From Lithodes maja (Eukaryota > Arthropoda > Malacostraca > Decapoda > Lithodidae): 64,000 bases of DNA. A model generated the notes under the pieces. That model ran no database searches. It was given only the letters and a program-made list of their open reading frames with translations, and was not told the origin of the DNA. Shown piece by piece: positions 32,961 to 44,990 of the stretch; the stretch's first letter is position 1; each line of letters starts with the position of its first letter. Made by a program: the position numbers and the translations under genes. The stretch lies in contig JBAKBP010007654.1 in NCBI GenBank assembly GCA_037953745.1, positions 33,804-97,803 on the forward strand, read 5' to 3'.

Positions 32961-34816
32961 TGTGACGCATGTCGAGTATGAGCATGCTGTACAGAACGCC
33001 CAGTCAGGCCCCACTCTCGCTAGGATCGTCAGGGCAGGAACTTTGGCTGTAGTCTGTGTAGAGTTTCCTAACTTAGTTTATGTGAGCCGTTGTACTATAA
33101 GTATTATAAATATGTATTTTGTTTTCATCTGAGTCAACGAGTTCTATTTTATATCATTAGTTATAAGTATTGTGTGTGGGACTTATATGTAATGATGAGA
33201 GGAGAGAGAGAGAGATATTACGTAACGGGGACCAGTGAGTGCGCCACGCGGGCAGATAGGCCTAATTCCCTCCTCCCTCCTCCCTTCCTCCCTTTCAGCG
33301 CGTGGGAAGTTCTTTGTCGATCCCAGATTGAGAGAGAATATGACGTCATGATTGCCAGTGGGCGGTCCTTAAGTAGTTTGAGATATGCCGCTAGAGGGCC
33401 GAGTATAAAAAGAGAGATTCTTGCCACCATTCTTCAGAACTCATCAGGCAAAGCGACTTCTCATATCCCTTGCAACTATCCATATTCTTCCGACTGATGT
33501 GAACTTTCTCTACTCTCTGAACAGCCTATCTTCTTCTCTTCTCGTCCCTGTTTAACCTCCATGACCCCTTTGGTGCAGATTTAGTCAGCCAAAGTATTAT
33601 CGCTTGAGTTCTCACGAGATAAGTGCCTGTTAGATAGCCTATTTTTGGAAGGGTTAACTAGAATAGGATTGATTGATGTTTGTTGCACTCGTATATGCAT
33701 TTCCCTGTGTGCGATTATTCATGTTCCTGTTTTCTGCTGGTTTAGGCAATGCTAGACTGGGATAGGGTTTCTGAGTTGTGATTTCCTATGAGTACTAGGT
33801 TGCGGTTGAACCAGTACAATTGCAACGGAGACGTGGAACGCCTAGGTGGTCTTTCTGACTGTGTACCGTGGGAGTTTAGCACTGTGTTGCGAGTGAGGGC
33901 TTTTGCCTATGCCACCCAACACTGTGTTATCTCATTTGCTTGACTTTGAGAGGATCGCCAGGAGAGAACCAGATACTAGTGATCTGGATCTCTCAAGAGA
34001 GCATCCCGTCAATTACCGTAATTTGGCCGCACAGTCTTAAGGACCTCGCTAGGCTACGAGCCGCTTGCTCAGCCATTGTCTCTTAACCTTAGATATCCCA
34101 GCTAGACTTTGCTCGACCAGCAGATACAGTATAGTATTGAAGCTTCTCCTTATGTATATTATTGTTTAAGCACTATTGATTTCATGTGTGGCACGCTTAG
34201 TTACTTCAGAGATTAGTGGCCCACGAGCACAATCTTAGTAGGCTATTGCCAGTGCATTGTCTGAGTACTTCTTCTTAATGTTTGCCATATCCTATTGCTT
34301 ATTCTTATAATTCTTCTTATGTCAATTTAAAGCCTTTAATTACCAGTGAGTTATTCATTAAATTGCTGTTCAAAATCCGATACTTACTTCTTATGAGTAT
34401 TCGAGAAGCATCTAACTTATCAGAAGATTCCTTGCTTGATGCTCGAGGACTATTGTTTAACGTAACGTAATAGTGCCGATCCGAAGTAGAGGGTGGAGGA
34501 CTTCTTAAGTTCTTAGTTCAAGGGTGGATTACTTCGGCTTCGGCCAACACTATTCTTTAGTGTTGTAGTACTTTCTTCTTTGTTTGATTGTTGACCAGAC
34601 TAGATAACTCCCGTCTAGTTATTAGTCTGTTGTGTGAAACGCTAGTACCGAGTTCTTGTATACCCCGTTATAGCAGATAGAACTCTGGAGGGTAGTGGCG
34701 TTTTTTGTTCGGCTGGCAGTACTCTGGGGTTGGGATCGTGTGTTTCCGTTGTGGCAGCGAGCCATACTCGAGTCCTGTGTAAGAGCCCTAGTGTACCCGA
34801 GTGCCCGGTCGTAACA
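32961..34816 (+). repeat. Gypsy copy 2, 3' LTR
   Basis: 1856 bp, near-identical to 25253-27108, with CRE at 33341-33348. Followed by the duplicated target ACGG at 34817-34820. Confidence 0.95.
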
Positions 34817-35027
34817 ACGGACACGAATATTACCATAGGTTTTAAGAAATTAAAAAATAAAATACATTCTTCCAAATTGCTGCTCCACGAGAATGGCTCG
34901 GGTTCCAACCTTCAAACGTTTCACTGGCTGTTACGAAATTTGGTAGTTTAGGTTCGCTCTCTCGTCCCCCACCCCCAGAGAGCTGTGTTCATTTCCATGT
35001 TCCATGTGACCACGAATGCATACTTGT
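34817..35027. other. Short unique segment between gypsy copy 2 and gypsy-4
   Basis: About 210 bp starting with the second ACGG of copy 2 and ending with CTTGT (35023-35027), the left target duplication of gypsy-4. No gene seen. Confidence 0.6.
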
Positions 35028-38000
35028 TGTTATGCCCTGTTTTTCTACAGGTTTAACTTGGGTAATGTGAGTTCTGAATGACTGGGTATATAAGGCTGCA
35101 TGCACAATACAAGGTATGAGGAATAGAGAACACAAAATAAACACACGGTAACACGACACAAGTTCACGTTTATTGACGTAAATAAATAAAGAGTATAGAA
35201 AGATAGTAATTCTCGTACAAAACAAATAATAGAAGGGAACTGCTAGCATTAGCGGATCTGGATGGAGCCTAGTCTCCCACTTCCAACGTTCAGGTATATT
35301 CTTCTGATCAGGGGGTTTAATTAGCAAGTTTTTATTTTACTGGAAGCCCTCAATATATTCGTATAATTCAATGTCACTGATTTGACCTCTTGCTGGCTGG
35401 TCGCGTGCCCAAGTAGCAGCTCACAGTTAGGATTAGACACGCGTATATTGTAGAACACGGAATCTCTAGTAACCTCATGGGGGTACTGATCTAAGTTTTA
35501 TATTCCTATGGCAGAAATACGTAGAACACAAATCAGTGGGCGAACGTTAGATATCACTAGAGTTTTAATATCTGAATAAGGTAATTATGAGAGTCAAGGT
35601 CGCCTGTTAATTAAAGAGCACTGATCGCTTAGTACGTCCCAAATGGAATGGTTAAATATGAATTACACTGGGCAAGGTTTTAGCCACTTTATAGAAAGTT
35701 AATAAGTGAGTATCAAGCTAGTACTATAACACTTAGTACTAGCAACATGAATCTTGAATAGTATTTGTAGATCTGGTCCTGGTTATCTTGCTTCCGGTGA
35801 TGATGAGGGCTAATGACTGGTTCCCCGGCCGTCCAGATGGTCCAAAATGTAGGAAGTTCTCAAGTCAGATCTCTTGACGATCGTTGCTGGCTACACACTT
35901 ATATACCCACGAATTTGTGTGAAGGTTATAAGGTGCACGTTAGGACTTGTACATGGACAGATGCTTTTATCAGTCTTCTCTGCCACAGAGTCTGCCGGAT
36001 CTGGAATCTCTCAACTCCGGAACAACACAAGGGCAGAGCTAGAGGTAAACTGCAGGGTAGTGACCACTGGTTGGTGTCTAGCTTTCAACTGATTTGACTG
36101 GGGGCGGGAGCTAGATTTATAGGCTCGGTTCTGGACCCTGTAGACAGTAGGGATCTCGAGTCTTATGGACTTATTTGAGCTCTCAATAGATATGGGGACT
36201 AGGTAAGATGGTATTTACTGTTGTGGCACATGGCTATAGGAAGCCTTTATATTTTCATATAACTGAGCCTTAGTAAGAGGTACTATTTTGGCTATACTGG
36301 AAGTATTTAGGGGAGAGAGACTGGATCTACTTTGCGATGAGGATGGGGACAGCTGTGATAGGAGCGTCTCTCTTAGATTGTTCAATCTTCATTCTATGGT
36401 ATAGCTGAGGTGCTAATTTAGTGATCAGAGCATGCAAGAAAGGTAAATGGTTTATTGTGAGTTAATAGAGGTTAGTAAAGGTGTTAGTCATGCATGGTTA
36501 GTTCATTGATAGGAAGAATTCCTGTGCTACCTGGCAATGACTCATAAGTCAAAACAGGGGCCAGGTATACCTCCGCGGGGGTGGGGGTCTCCCTCCTCGG
36601 GTGGGCAAAAAGGGGGAGCTGGGCGCCCTCTCTCTGTGATAGTCGTCCAGCGGCTGTGGCTAGGGGCTTGCCATATCACCAGTGTTTGTAATAACCCTCT
36701 GTGTATGAGACAGATGTGGGCATCCTTAATACCAAAACCGAAGGTGCCTTGGCTAGCTGGTTTTACTCGGCTGGTTGTTAATTGTAGGGTTTGCTGGATG
36801 TGGTGGAGACTGGGTTGCTAACTCTGCCACATTTATCTGGAAGTATGGCAATAGAAGTTAGTTACTGGCGAGGTGGCTAGCCTCGCACCGACGACCATTG
36901 GGTGCAGAGTTGTGAATGGGTTGTAAGAGAATAGATGGCATGCAAGGGGCTAGTAAAGTTCTAATGTTGTTCTGGCCTACTAAGTGAAGGTAGGCTGGAT
37001 AGGAGTATATATATAAAAGGTTGGAGAGCGTTAGAAACGGGCAATTCAAGGATCTTCAAGAGGTATGAGAGAGAGGCTAGGTCGGACAAGAGTAGAGAAG
37101 TGCGGGGTCTTATAATGAGAGGGGAGGAGTGCAGGGGGGCTATAGGGGAATTTGACCCTAAGGTCTCTGGGCGTGGGGGTGGCATTAGGCTGCAGTTGAT
37201 ATGGAAGTTTGAAAAAGGCAGTAGAATACGTTAGCCAAATGCTACCGGGGAATGCAACTATGGGGTGGTATATGAGTCTGGAAAAGATAGAGTTATGTGA
37301 TCAGTCCGAGGGGTTATGGATACTATTAGTTGGCCCTGGGAACTGCGTTTTCTATGAGATATAAATATACCAACAACAGCGGCAGTTCGTAGGGGTACTT
37401 AGTTATTGTTTTGGGGTACTTATGACAGATACTGGTAACCAGGTTATCTTATACAATCTCTGGTTGGGGTAAGAGGTGTATGACACGAAGTAAATTGGCG
37501 TAGTGTGGACTGTGGATACGAAGGAGGCAAGGGGAAGACGTATGACAATTGTGGAACAGTAAATGGAAAAAGGTGAACACAATGGCGGATAAAAATACTT
37601 AACCTAAGGATTGAATACATAGATTTATGGGGCGATGGGTCTTCAGAAGCTTAGTCTGGCAAGACAAGATGTTAGGGAATGTTAATATTAATACTTAAAC
37701 TAAGGATTGCATACATCGATGAACGATGACATTATAGTCGTCGTCCTAATAAGGTGATGAAACCTGGTTGATCTGTACTTGGCACAATACGACACAAGGA
37801 CAGTGCCGCTATGTCGTATCAATACTGGTGGCAGTTAATATTAGAGACACTTAGTTACTAGAGGAACAATGCAAGGGGGCGACTGAGCACGGGTTACATA
37901 TATCTATACTCGTCATGGGAAATGATATACAAGGTCTAGGGACAGGCGGGGGTGTTTTAACTTCTAAGATATATAACATCTACTTCTCGGATGTAAGAAC

Positions 38001-38338
38001 ATACATAGATATAATTATGGCTGTCTGATGTGTTGGCATTGGCTCAACATAGGGACAGGGCATGGGTGTTTTTAATATGAATGTATATTCCTGTTCATCA
38101 TCTTTGTAGTTAGGAGTGTAGGACACGAGGGGTAGTGTACGTGAGGTGTGGAAAATGGTCAGTTTAGAAAAGGTAGATAGGTGCGGCCTGGAGCTGCTTA
38201 GCCCTGCGGGCTTGGGCCTGTCTGAAATGGCTGGCTCGGTCAGCTGGTCCTTTCGTTCTGTGGACCTTTCTTCCGGGTGTTTCTGTGTGGTGTTCGCTCG
38301 TGGCTTCTGTGGTGGGCTTCTTGTTCTGGGGCATTTTA
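35028..38338 (-). repeat. Gypsy-4, 3' LTR (3.3 kb)
   Basis: 3311 bp. On the minus strand it starts TAAAATGCCCC right after the purine tract and ends GGGCATAACA. Its match with 45072-48378 ends at the ACTT after GCATTTT (38340), which together with CTTGT defines the boundary. There is no credible gene inside except the tail of the ORF that crosses from the internal region (see 38164-38805). Confidence 0.88.
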
Positions 38339-38805
38339 CTTCCCTCTCCTTCATTATAGGCTCGTCCTCGAGCCTCAAGGGTGAAGTAAAAAGAAGCATA
38401 GTGATGGTGGGTCATTTTCAGGGTATTTAGAAAGTTCCACCAAACACGAGAGCGACGGTCAGGTTTCTTTTGCAGGTCAATGTATACCTGTAAGAATGTG
38501 TCCTCTGTGTTGTGGCGGGCGGCTGCCCGGGCTTGGTGTGGGTGTGGTACACGGGCCAAGTGTCCAGTGGGGGTTTTTACTTTAACCTTTCGTATGAATG
38601 GTTTGTAGCTTTCCCCCGTGGGGATCGGAGTGAGGTGTGTGGGATTGACAGGAAGTCTGTTTAGTGTGGTGAATGGGTTACTAACCGAAAGGGGATTCAC
38701 TCGTGACAACAGAGCTGGGGATGAAGGGGGAATGTGAGTCTGGGTTTTATTTGGTTTTCTTGGGCGGTGTTGTAGGTTGGGAATATATAGTGAGGCAATG
38801 CGCAA
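38164..38805 (-). CDS. Unrecognised ORF downstream of integrase, running into the 3' LTR
   Basis: 213 codons, first ATG at 38805. The protein is basic and rich in Pro, Thr and Arg, with a YKPFIRKVKVKT segment and a C-terminal tail RRAKQLQAAPIY. The last 58 or so residues are encoded in the LTR: the LTR start falls within the codons for KMPQNKK. No signal peptide or membrane segment is evident, so I do not call it an envelope. It could be an accessory ORF or a chance frame in an old element. A downstream 3' ORF is plausible by position only. Confidence 0.35.
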   Translation of the reverse strand: MRIASLYIPNLQHRPRKPNKTQTHIPPSSPALLSRVNPLSVSNPFTTLNRLPVNPTHLTPIPTGESYKPFIRKVKVKTPTGHLARVPHPHQARAAARHNTEDTFLQVYIDLQKKPDRRSRVWWNFLNTLKMTHHHYASFYFTLEARGRAYNEGEGSKMPQNKKPTTEATSEHHTETPGRKVHRTKGPADRASHFRQAQARRAKQLQAAPIYLF

Positions 38806-39220
38806 GTTCGGTTTAGGTAAGGTGGGTGAAGGAGGTGTGTGGGAAGGAGGGGGTGTGTGTGTTGTGTGGCTTGGGTCCTTAGTGTCAGAACGGGGTGTTA
38901 TATTTGTATCGCTGTCTTTAAATCTGATGGGTCTGTTGATTATTCTACCTCTGGCGGTCCTGGTGGGAAGGTAGATGTTTGTCGTGGGACTTGAGTCGCT
39001 CGACGATGTTTTATATTGAGGGGAAGCACGTTTTATAGGTAAATGACATGTGGGGGTTTTCTCGGGGGTGACTTTGTGGGGGGGGGTTTCTTAAGGGGGG
39101 GTTGGTTGGGGGTTCGGTGAGATGAGGAGGTTGGTCGGTGTGTGGGTGGGGTGGTGGGGATCGTGGAGGGGAAAGGGGCGGATGCGGGGGGGGCTAGACG
39201 GGTGGGTAAGGAGTGTAGAT
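38806..39220 (-). other. Non-coding or decayed stretch between integrase tail and 3' ORF
   Basis: On the plus strand it is extremely G/T-rich (runs such as GTGGGGGGGGG near 39076-39085). No sustained frame is recognisable. It may be a decayed proline-rich extension of pol, since the neighbouring frame ends in PNPPT. Confidence 0.4.
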
Positions 39221-42200
39221 TTAAGTTGGAGGGTTGGGGTAGGGGCGTGTGTGGGGTGTGTTGTTTGATGAGGTTGGTGATTTGCTGGTGATTATTCGTC
39301 TTCTTTCCCTTTGTGGGAGAGAATTCGACGAAGAAGAAGAAGAGGAGGAGGAGGAGGGTAGTGGTCTGGCAGCCCTACGGAACTTGGTTAGTAGGGTGTG
39401 TTTTCTGGAGGTTTTAAACGATTTTTGTCGTGGGCGTAAGTTGTAGCGTGAGGTTACTGAGGTAGATTGTGTGGTGCGGTTGGGTGTGTACTTGGTTTGG
39501 GTTGGGGGTGGTGGTTTTCTCACTGTGGTGCCTGGTGGAGGTATGTCAGGGCTAGACGGGAGGGTTTCTGTTGTGGTCGGGGTTGTGGGTGGAGGTTTTC
39601 GTACTTGGATAAGTTGGGGAGGAACTTGACTATGTGAAGAAGGTGTCATGGTGGAAGAGGGTGTGATAGTGGGGGCTTGGGGTTTGTGGAGGTCAGTTTG
39701 GGGGGTATGTTGAGAAAAGATTTGTCGGTTCGGTGCTGGAGGGCTTAGGTCCTTAGGGGTTTGTATGGGAATATTCGTAGCCTGAGTGAGAGGGTGAGTA
39801 GGGGTGTTTAATTTAGGGTCGGACGTGTGGGGTGGGGTAATGTCTTGTGGCTTTAGAGGTTTAAACGCTCGGACGAATCTAGTTCGGAGCGTGCGAGTCA
39901 CGCCGTGATAGTCGATGGTGACTTGAAAGGCATTTGGGACTTGTATGATGGTGTAGGGCCCGACATAGCGAGGGCCTAACTTGTTGGTGATAGGGAGGTT
40001 GGCTACCATTACGGTGTCATGGATGGCGAAAGGGTTTTTGTCATCGATGTTATCAGTTTTGGTGTCTTAACAGATCTGGGCGGTATGGAGGGTATTTTGC
40101 AGATGTTGCAATGGGTCAATTGTGGAGGTGGTGGAGGGAAGGTGAGCGTGGTGGTGGAATGGCAGTAACAGGGGGGGTACACCGTAAACACGTTCATGAG
40201 GGGAAATACCGTCTTCCCGAGGACAGGTGTTCATACCCCACTGTATCATCTTTAGTTGTGATGGCCAGTCTGAGGTGTTAAGAGCAATCATTCCTGTACG
40301 TAACTGGTTGTTGATGGTGCGATAGCTGCGTTCGCAGATAGCATTTCCTTGAGGCCAGTACGGGGATGAGTGTTTAATCTTAATACCGCATTGTTGGGTG
40401 AATTGTTGCCAAACGTGTCCACTAAACTCGGGGGCATTGTCCGATAGAAGAGCAAGGGGAAGGCCGAATATAGAGAACACTTCTGTGGCAAGCAGTGTGG
40501 CGACTGTGGTGGCTGTGTGGTCTTTAACTGGGCAGGCTATTAAAAAATTTGAATATACGTCTACAAATGTGACGATATAGCGGTTGCCAGCGTAAGAAGG
40601 GAATGGGCCCATGATGTCGAGGGATAGGACTTGGAACGGTTTGTTGGCAGAAATGGTACCAGCTGGGCCTGGGGTGCGTGATCTATCCTTTCCCAATAAA
40701 CACGGTTTGCAGGATTCTGTCACTCGTTGTGCAATTTTGGAGGGGTTGGGGATCCAGTATTGGTCTGTGAAGATCTTTAACATTTTCTTTTGTCCAAGGT
40801 GTATGCCGTTTCCCTCGTGGATGGCAATCATGTAGTCGTGGGCTATGGTGGCAAAGTGGGGGACGAAACGTCTGTAGTATGTGGCTAAACCTAGAAACGA
40901 ACGTATTCCTTTAACCGTGGTGGGTGGGGTTTGGTTTTGTATGGCTTGAAGTTTCTTTGGATCTGGCGCAATACCATGTTCAGATATCACGTGTCCGAGA
41001 AAATCTACCTTATTCCGGGCAATCACGCACTTTGAGGGTTTTAATTTCAACCCGGCGGCTCGGATTCTTTGCAGGACTTGTCTCAACCTGAGGAGGTGTT
41101 CTTCCCAGGTTGGAGAGTACACAATAATATCGTCCAGATAGGCTAGGCAGGTTTCCCAGGTTAGGCCATGTAATACCGTTTCCATCAAACGGGAGAAAGT
41201 GGCGGGTCCGTTACAGAGGCCAAAAGGTAGGACGTTAAATTCATAGTGATGGCCACCACTAGTGGAAAATGCTGTTTTCTTTTGGTCCTCGGCCTTGATA
41301 GGCACTTGCCAATACCCTGCTTGCAAGTCGAGGGTAGTGAACCATTTGGATCCGTATAGGGAGTCAAGGGAATCGTCTATTCAGGGTAAGGGCGTAGCGT
41401 CTTTAATGGTTATGTCATTTAACCTCCTGTAATCGACGCAAAAACGGGTTGTCCCATCTTTCTTTTTGACTAAGACAACAGAGGAAGACCAGGGGCTAAT
41501 GGACGGGGTGGCAATCCCGGCCTCTAACATTTCCTGGACTTGGCGTTCCTCTTGCTGACGTTGTATGGGGTTCTTTCTACGGGATGGTTGTCATATGGGG
41601 GGGCCTGTGGTGTTAATGATGTGTTGTTCTACATCCGTCTGTCCGATTTCGGTGGGTTGTTGGGCAAAGACGTCACTGAATTCCAGCAGTAGGTCGTACA
41701 TGCCGTTCTTTTGGTGGTCAGATAGTGTCTCAGGAAGAGGGGGCAATTGGAGGCTGGTAGGGGTGTCGTTACAATGTATGGGGAGGTCATCGAAAGTTTC
41801 GAGGTCTCCTATAATGAGACCTTTTGGTAATGTCAGGGGTTCCTCTGAGATATTTGCCACGAGAATGTGGTTGATACGAGCGGGAATGATGGCGGGTTGT
41901 AAGAGGCAACGATGGGGGTTGGGGGATGTGTTAGTGGGGGAAAATACCATGTGAGTTTGGGGTATGGGCCGCAGGTTCACCCATTTTTGATGGTGGGGGG
42001 GAATTTGGCATTTATCCTGAACTACCGCTGGGCTAATGATGGTGGGGGATTGACTGACGAGCAGGTGCTTGGTACTTATAAGGGGGGCAAGGTCACTTTG
42101 GTGGGGGTCACGCGTGAGGGGGGGATCAGTGGGGCGCGGTGTGAGGGGGTTAGAAAACGGGATTTGTTGGAGGGACTGCGGAGGGTTGGTGGGGGGAGCG

Positions 42201-42856
42201 TTGTCGGTGGCAGTAACGGTTTGTTTGGAGTTTATGTGGTTTTGGTGGTTATGTTTGTCATGAGAGGGCGAGTCAAGTGTGGGGTTGTGAAGTTTTCTAG
42301 GGGTGTGAATTGTGTGGGGGTGGAAGGGAGCTACTGACGAAAAACTGTCACAAGGGGGATTGGGGGGGTGGTGGAATAGCTGGGCATTTCTGGGGGCATG
42401 GTGGGAACATGGTTGTGTCCCTCGGTCGGCACGCGTGAGGGGGGGATTATCGGCGCGTGCGGGCGGTTCAGAGGGGTGCGAGGTGAGCGAGTTAGAAAAC
42501 GGGATTTGCTGGGGGGACTGCGGAGGGTTGGTGGGGAAAAAGTTAGGTGTAGAACATGGGTTATTGGTGTAGGACTGGTGTATTGATTTGGGGTTGTTAA
42601 CATTTCTGGGGGCATGGGGGAAACATTGTTGGGTACATCGGTCGGCATTTTCTCTGGAAACATGTGTACATAAACATTGGATAGACTTATGGTTACATAT
42701 ATCAGAGTCTGTCCTGAAGACATGGGAGGATTTATTCTGGACAGAGTTACGAGAATTGAGGGGATTACCGAGAGGGAGTTGCTTGGACTTGTCTTCTTTC
42801 GTTTGTTGAGGCATTTTTTTACTGAATTGAGTGAGGTTTGAGAGATCTCGGGGCAA
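39221..42856 (-). pseudogene. Gypsy-4 pol: proline-rich linker, RT and integrase, RNase H deleted
   Basis: One minus-strand frame covers 42856 down to 39221 but has three stops, at 41591-41593, 41381-41383 and 40067-40069. From the N-terminus: a long Pro/Ser/Thr-rich linker with imperfect internal repeats (about 42110-42195 and 42430-42540); an EFSDVF block opening the RT; FCVDYRRLND; TLDLQAGYWQVP; FGLCNGPATF; YLDD (41129-41140); and YYRRFVPHF. The frame then jumps straight from the end of RT to the integrase zinc finger (IHEGNGIHLGQ..CKPC), so RNase H is absent. The integrase core (LDIMGPFP, LSDNAPEF, NAICERSY) and a GPY/F-type tail (GPRYVGPYTI) follow, then a poly-Ser run. The first two stops are CGA-to-TGA changes. 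Not functional. Confidence 0.85.
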
Positions 42857-43386
42857 GGGGAGGTTTTAGGAGTCACCTTAGTGCTAGCTGCAACTTGGTA
42901 ACCCTGAATCAGGGTTTGTTGAGGGGGAGGTTGTTTTTTCTTTTTGGGAATGGGTTTCTGCGTGATTGGTTTGTCAGAGGCTTTGGGCTGGAATTTGTTT
43001 TTGAATGAGATCAGCCTTTGGCCGCAGTCAATCTGGGCCTGGAGTTTTTGAAGGAGGTCAAGTCCAAGGAAACCATCATAATGTTTACAGTTGGAGGAAA
43101 ATACTGTAAATGTGTGATAACAACGAGCATGGGGGCCAGGAGTGGTTACTGATAGGGGTAAAGTGTCTCCTAGGAGATTTAAGTAAGTATCAGCAGCTGA
43201 GATGAGTTCTGTTTTGGTGTTTAACAAAGGGCCAAATAGTCGGGGATGTTTTTCATAGTAAGATTTGAACAAACATGACTTGGCAGCTCCCGTGTCGATT
43301 AGCAAGCGGACAGGAATGTCCTTGATTTTGGCCATGTAATAAATGGGGGCAGTGCGACTAGTTATGGCGTCCCCCGCCGAGCCCAT
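42331..43386 (-). pseudogene. Gypsy-4 protease region
   Basis: An open minus-strand frame from an ATG at 43386. It contains PVRLLIDTGAAKSC, the DTGA active site of a retropepsin, and further on FLGLDLL, the second protease landmark. A TAA at 43405-43407 sits just upstream in the same frame, separating it from an acidic gag C-terminal stretch. Past about 42856 the real coding frame moves to that of the RT linker, so the rest of this ORF is probably out of frame. Confidence 0.75.
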
Positions 43387-43407
43387 CGTGGGCGGGGGAT
43401 ACTTTTA

Positions 43408-44990
43408 AAAATCCTGGGGGTCGGCATCTACCTCCTCCAGGGTTTCCTCGGTATTGTCTGAGGTCATGGTATGGGGGGCTATGTCTTCCTCTTGTCCCCA
43501 CTCCTCTTCATTTACAGAAATGCGAGGAGTAGAGGGCGAGGTTTGGCAGAGTCACAAATTTGGTGGAGGGCACACTGAGCATTACAGGCAGGGAAATCAT
43601 ATGGGTTGATAATGACTAAGGTAGGGTTTTTACTTTGGTAGGTGTTGTAGTTGCTGTTCCGGTTGAAGATTCTGCGTGGCTGGGACGGTTGGAACCGGGG
43701 TCTACTGGGTTGGGGCTTGCCGGAAGGGTAGGTGGGTCTGTTGTTGAAAGATGAGGCTGGGTAGGCATTCTTGGGGTTTTGGTGGTTGGTTTGCTGCGGG
43801 TGCGTGGGAAACCTCTTGATTGCAGCGATTTGGGTGGGTGCTTCTGTGCGCACGGCCAAAATACGTCGGATCGTGATGAGGTCTTTTTTTGTATCCGACG
43901 AAATCGTGCACCCGGAAATGGTCTTTTACTGCTGAGGGCAATATCGACACAAGGTTGACCAGAATTTGCTGTTCTTGTTGGATTCTGGTCGACGTGGGGA
44001 AAGAAATTTTTATGAGTTGGGCAAGCTTATTCACTGTGGCATCTACATCGCCTTCGAATTTAGTTTCTAGGATACGGGTGTGGGCCACGAAAGCGCCCAA
44101 CGAAGGCTTAACCTGACAAGCGCGAAATAGACCTAAGGGGCTAGGGTAGTTATTTGTGCATTTCTAGCCTTGGATTCTGACAGAATTCGTTATATTTACA
44201 ATATAGAGCATTATTTGTTTTCGGTATGCTTTTATTTTACATATAAATATTATGATGTATATTATGAACCTTCAAGAGTGCTAATATAAGTGGGAAAAGC
44301 ATTTGGGTGGTGAAAAACGAAGATATTGGCCACCCGGTCATAATCTCAGGCGAGAGAGAGCCACAGGCAACCCTCCTCTCTCGCTGTCTGTGAGGTAACT
44401 GAGACGAGCGGGGCGGTGTGGGCCGGTGTCTGGGTGTTACATAACGATATTTTTTGCAACCCACTTGTGCTACATTATCGCGGGAGAGAAAAATAACCGA
44501 TAAATGATGATAATAAGAGGAAAAATAGGTGATAATTGAGGAGGGGAGGGAGGGGGGGAATAAGGTGGGGAAGGAGGGAGGGGGGTGGGTGAGATTTACA
44601 TGGATGAGTATTGGAGGGGAATTATCTCACCTAGAGACAAATTCCTTTGTTTTGATAGGCCCTTTTTTTTTTTGGAAGGTTTTTTTTATGGTCTTGCTTC
44701 CGTGAGGCCTATCGCGTTCCCTATAGGAAGCCTTCCGTGAGGCCTATCGCGCTTGCCGGGTTAATGGCTTCTATCACTATTGTGCGAAATTCGTTCCAGG
44801 TGAGATCAGGGTGCACTTGATAGGCAACCAGGGAAACGGCTTTTCCCAGGTGTGCTAATGTTACGGCTATTTTGTGTGCGTCCGTGGTATAAGTCATGTC
44901 AAGTAAGGGTTTCACTATGTCCATGAATATTTCGATCCCATACTTTGTTTCATCATAATGTGGGATGAAAGTGTTAGTAGGTTGCGCCAT
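43408..44990 (-). pseudogene. Gypsy-4 gag, interrupted and frameshifted
   Basis: The first ATG is at 44990 (start MAQPTNTF). The capsid-like part runs to the TTAA at 44761-44764, resumes in the same frame at 44107 (KPSLGAFVAHTR) and continues to about 43890. A run of seven A on the minus strand (43884-43890) carries an apparent extra base: the continuation (RRILAVRTEAPTQ) is one frame away. A Pro/Asn/Gln-rich nucleocapsid-like segment follows, with only a partial cysteine motif (CNAQCALHQIC). A further shift leads into an acidic tail. Its role would be particle assembly and RNA binding. Confidence 0.7.
44112..44760 (+). mobile_element. TTAA element family B, copy 1 (649 bp), inside gypsy-4 gag
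   Basis: TTAA at 44108-44111 and 44761-44764. The left end is CCTGACAAGCGCGAAATAG and the right end GCTTGCCGGG. It is strongly similar to 60819-61458. A segment TTCCGTGAGGCCTATCGCG occurs twice next to the right end. Internal blocks (ATAGGTGATAA, the GGGGAAGGAGG run, TTTGG.TGGT) are shared with family A, so A and B are related. No ORF of note. Non-autonomous piggyBac-like. Removing it with one TTAA puts the gag halves in one frame. Confidence 0.88.

Larger units (their letters stand above)
25253..34816 (+). mobile_element. Gypsy copy 2: full-length, PR-IN-RT-RH order, 4-bp target duplication
   Basis: LTRs of 1856 bp at 25253-27108 and 32961-34816, flanked by ACGG at 25249-25252 and 34817-34820. 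I found only two differences between the LTRs (near 33413 and 34261), and both share variants absent from copy 1. This is therefore an independent and very recent insertion. It went into dispersed repeat R. Internal organisation is as in copy 1 and the pol region is nearly identical. Confidence 0.95.

Noticed and set aside
36537..37185. ORFs of 60 to 94 codons in the gypsy-4 LTR, repeated at 46580-47225
   Set aside because: They are duplicated by the LTR, with frame and length differing between the two copies. No domain.
41912..42586. Gly/Val-rich plus-strand ORFs
   Set aside because: They are antisense to the proline-rich linker of gypsy-4 pol.
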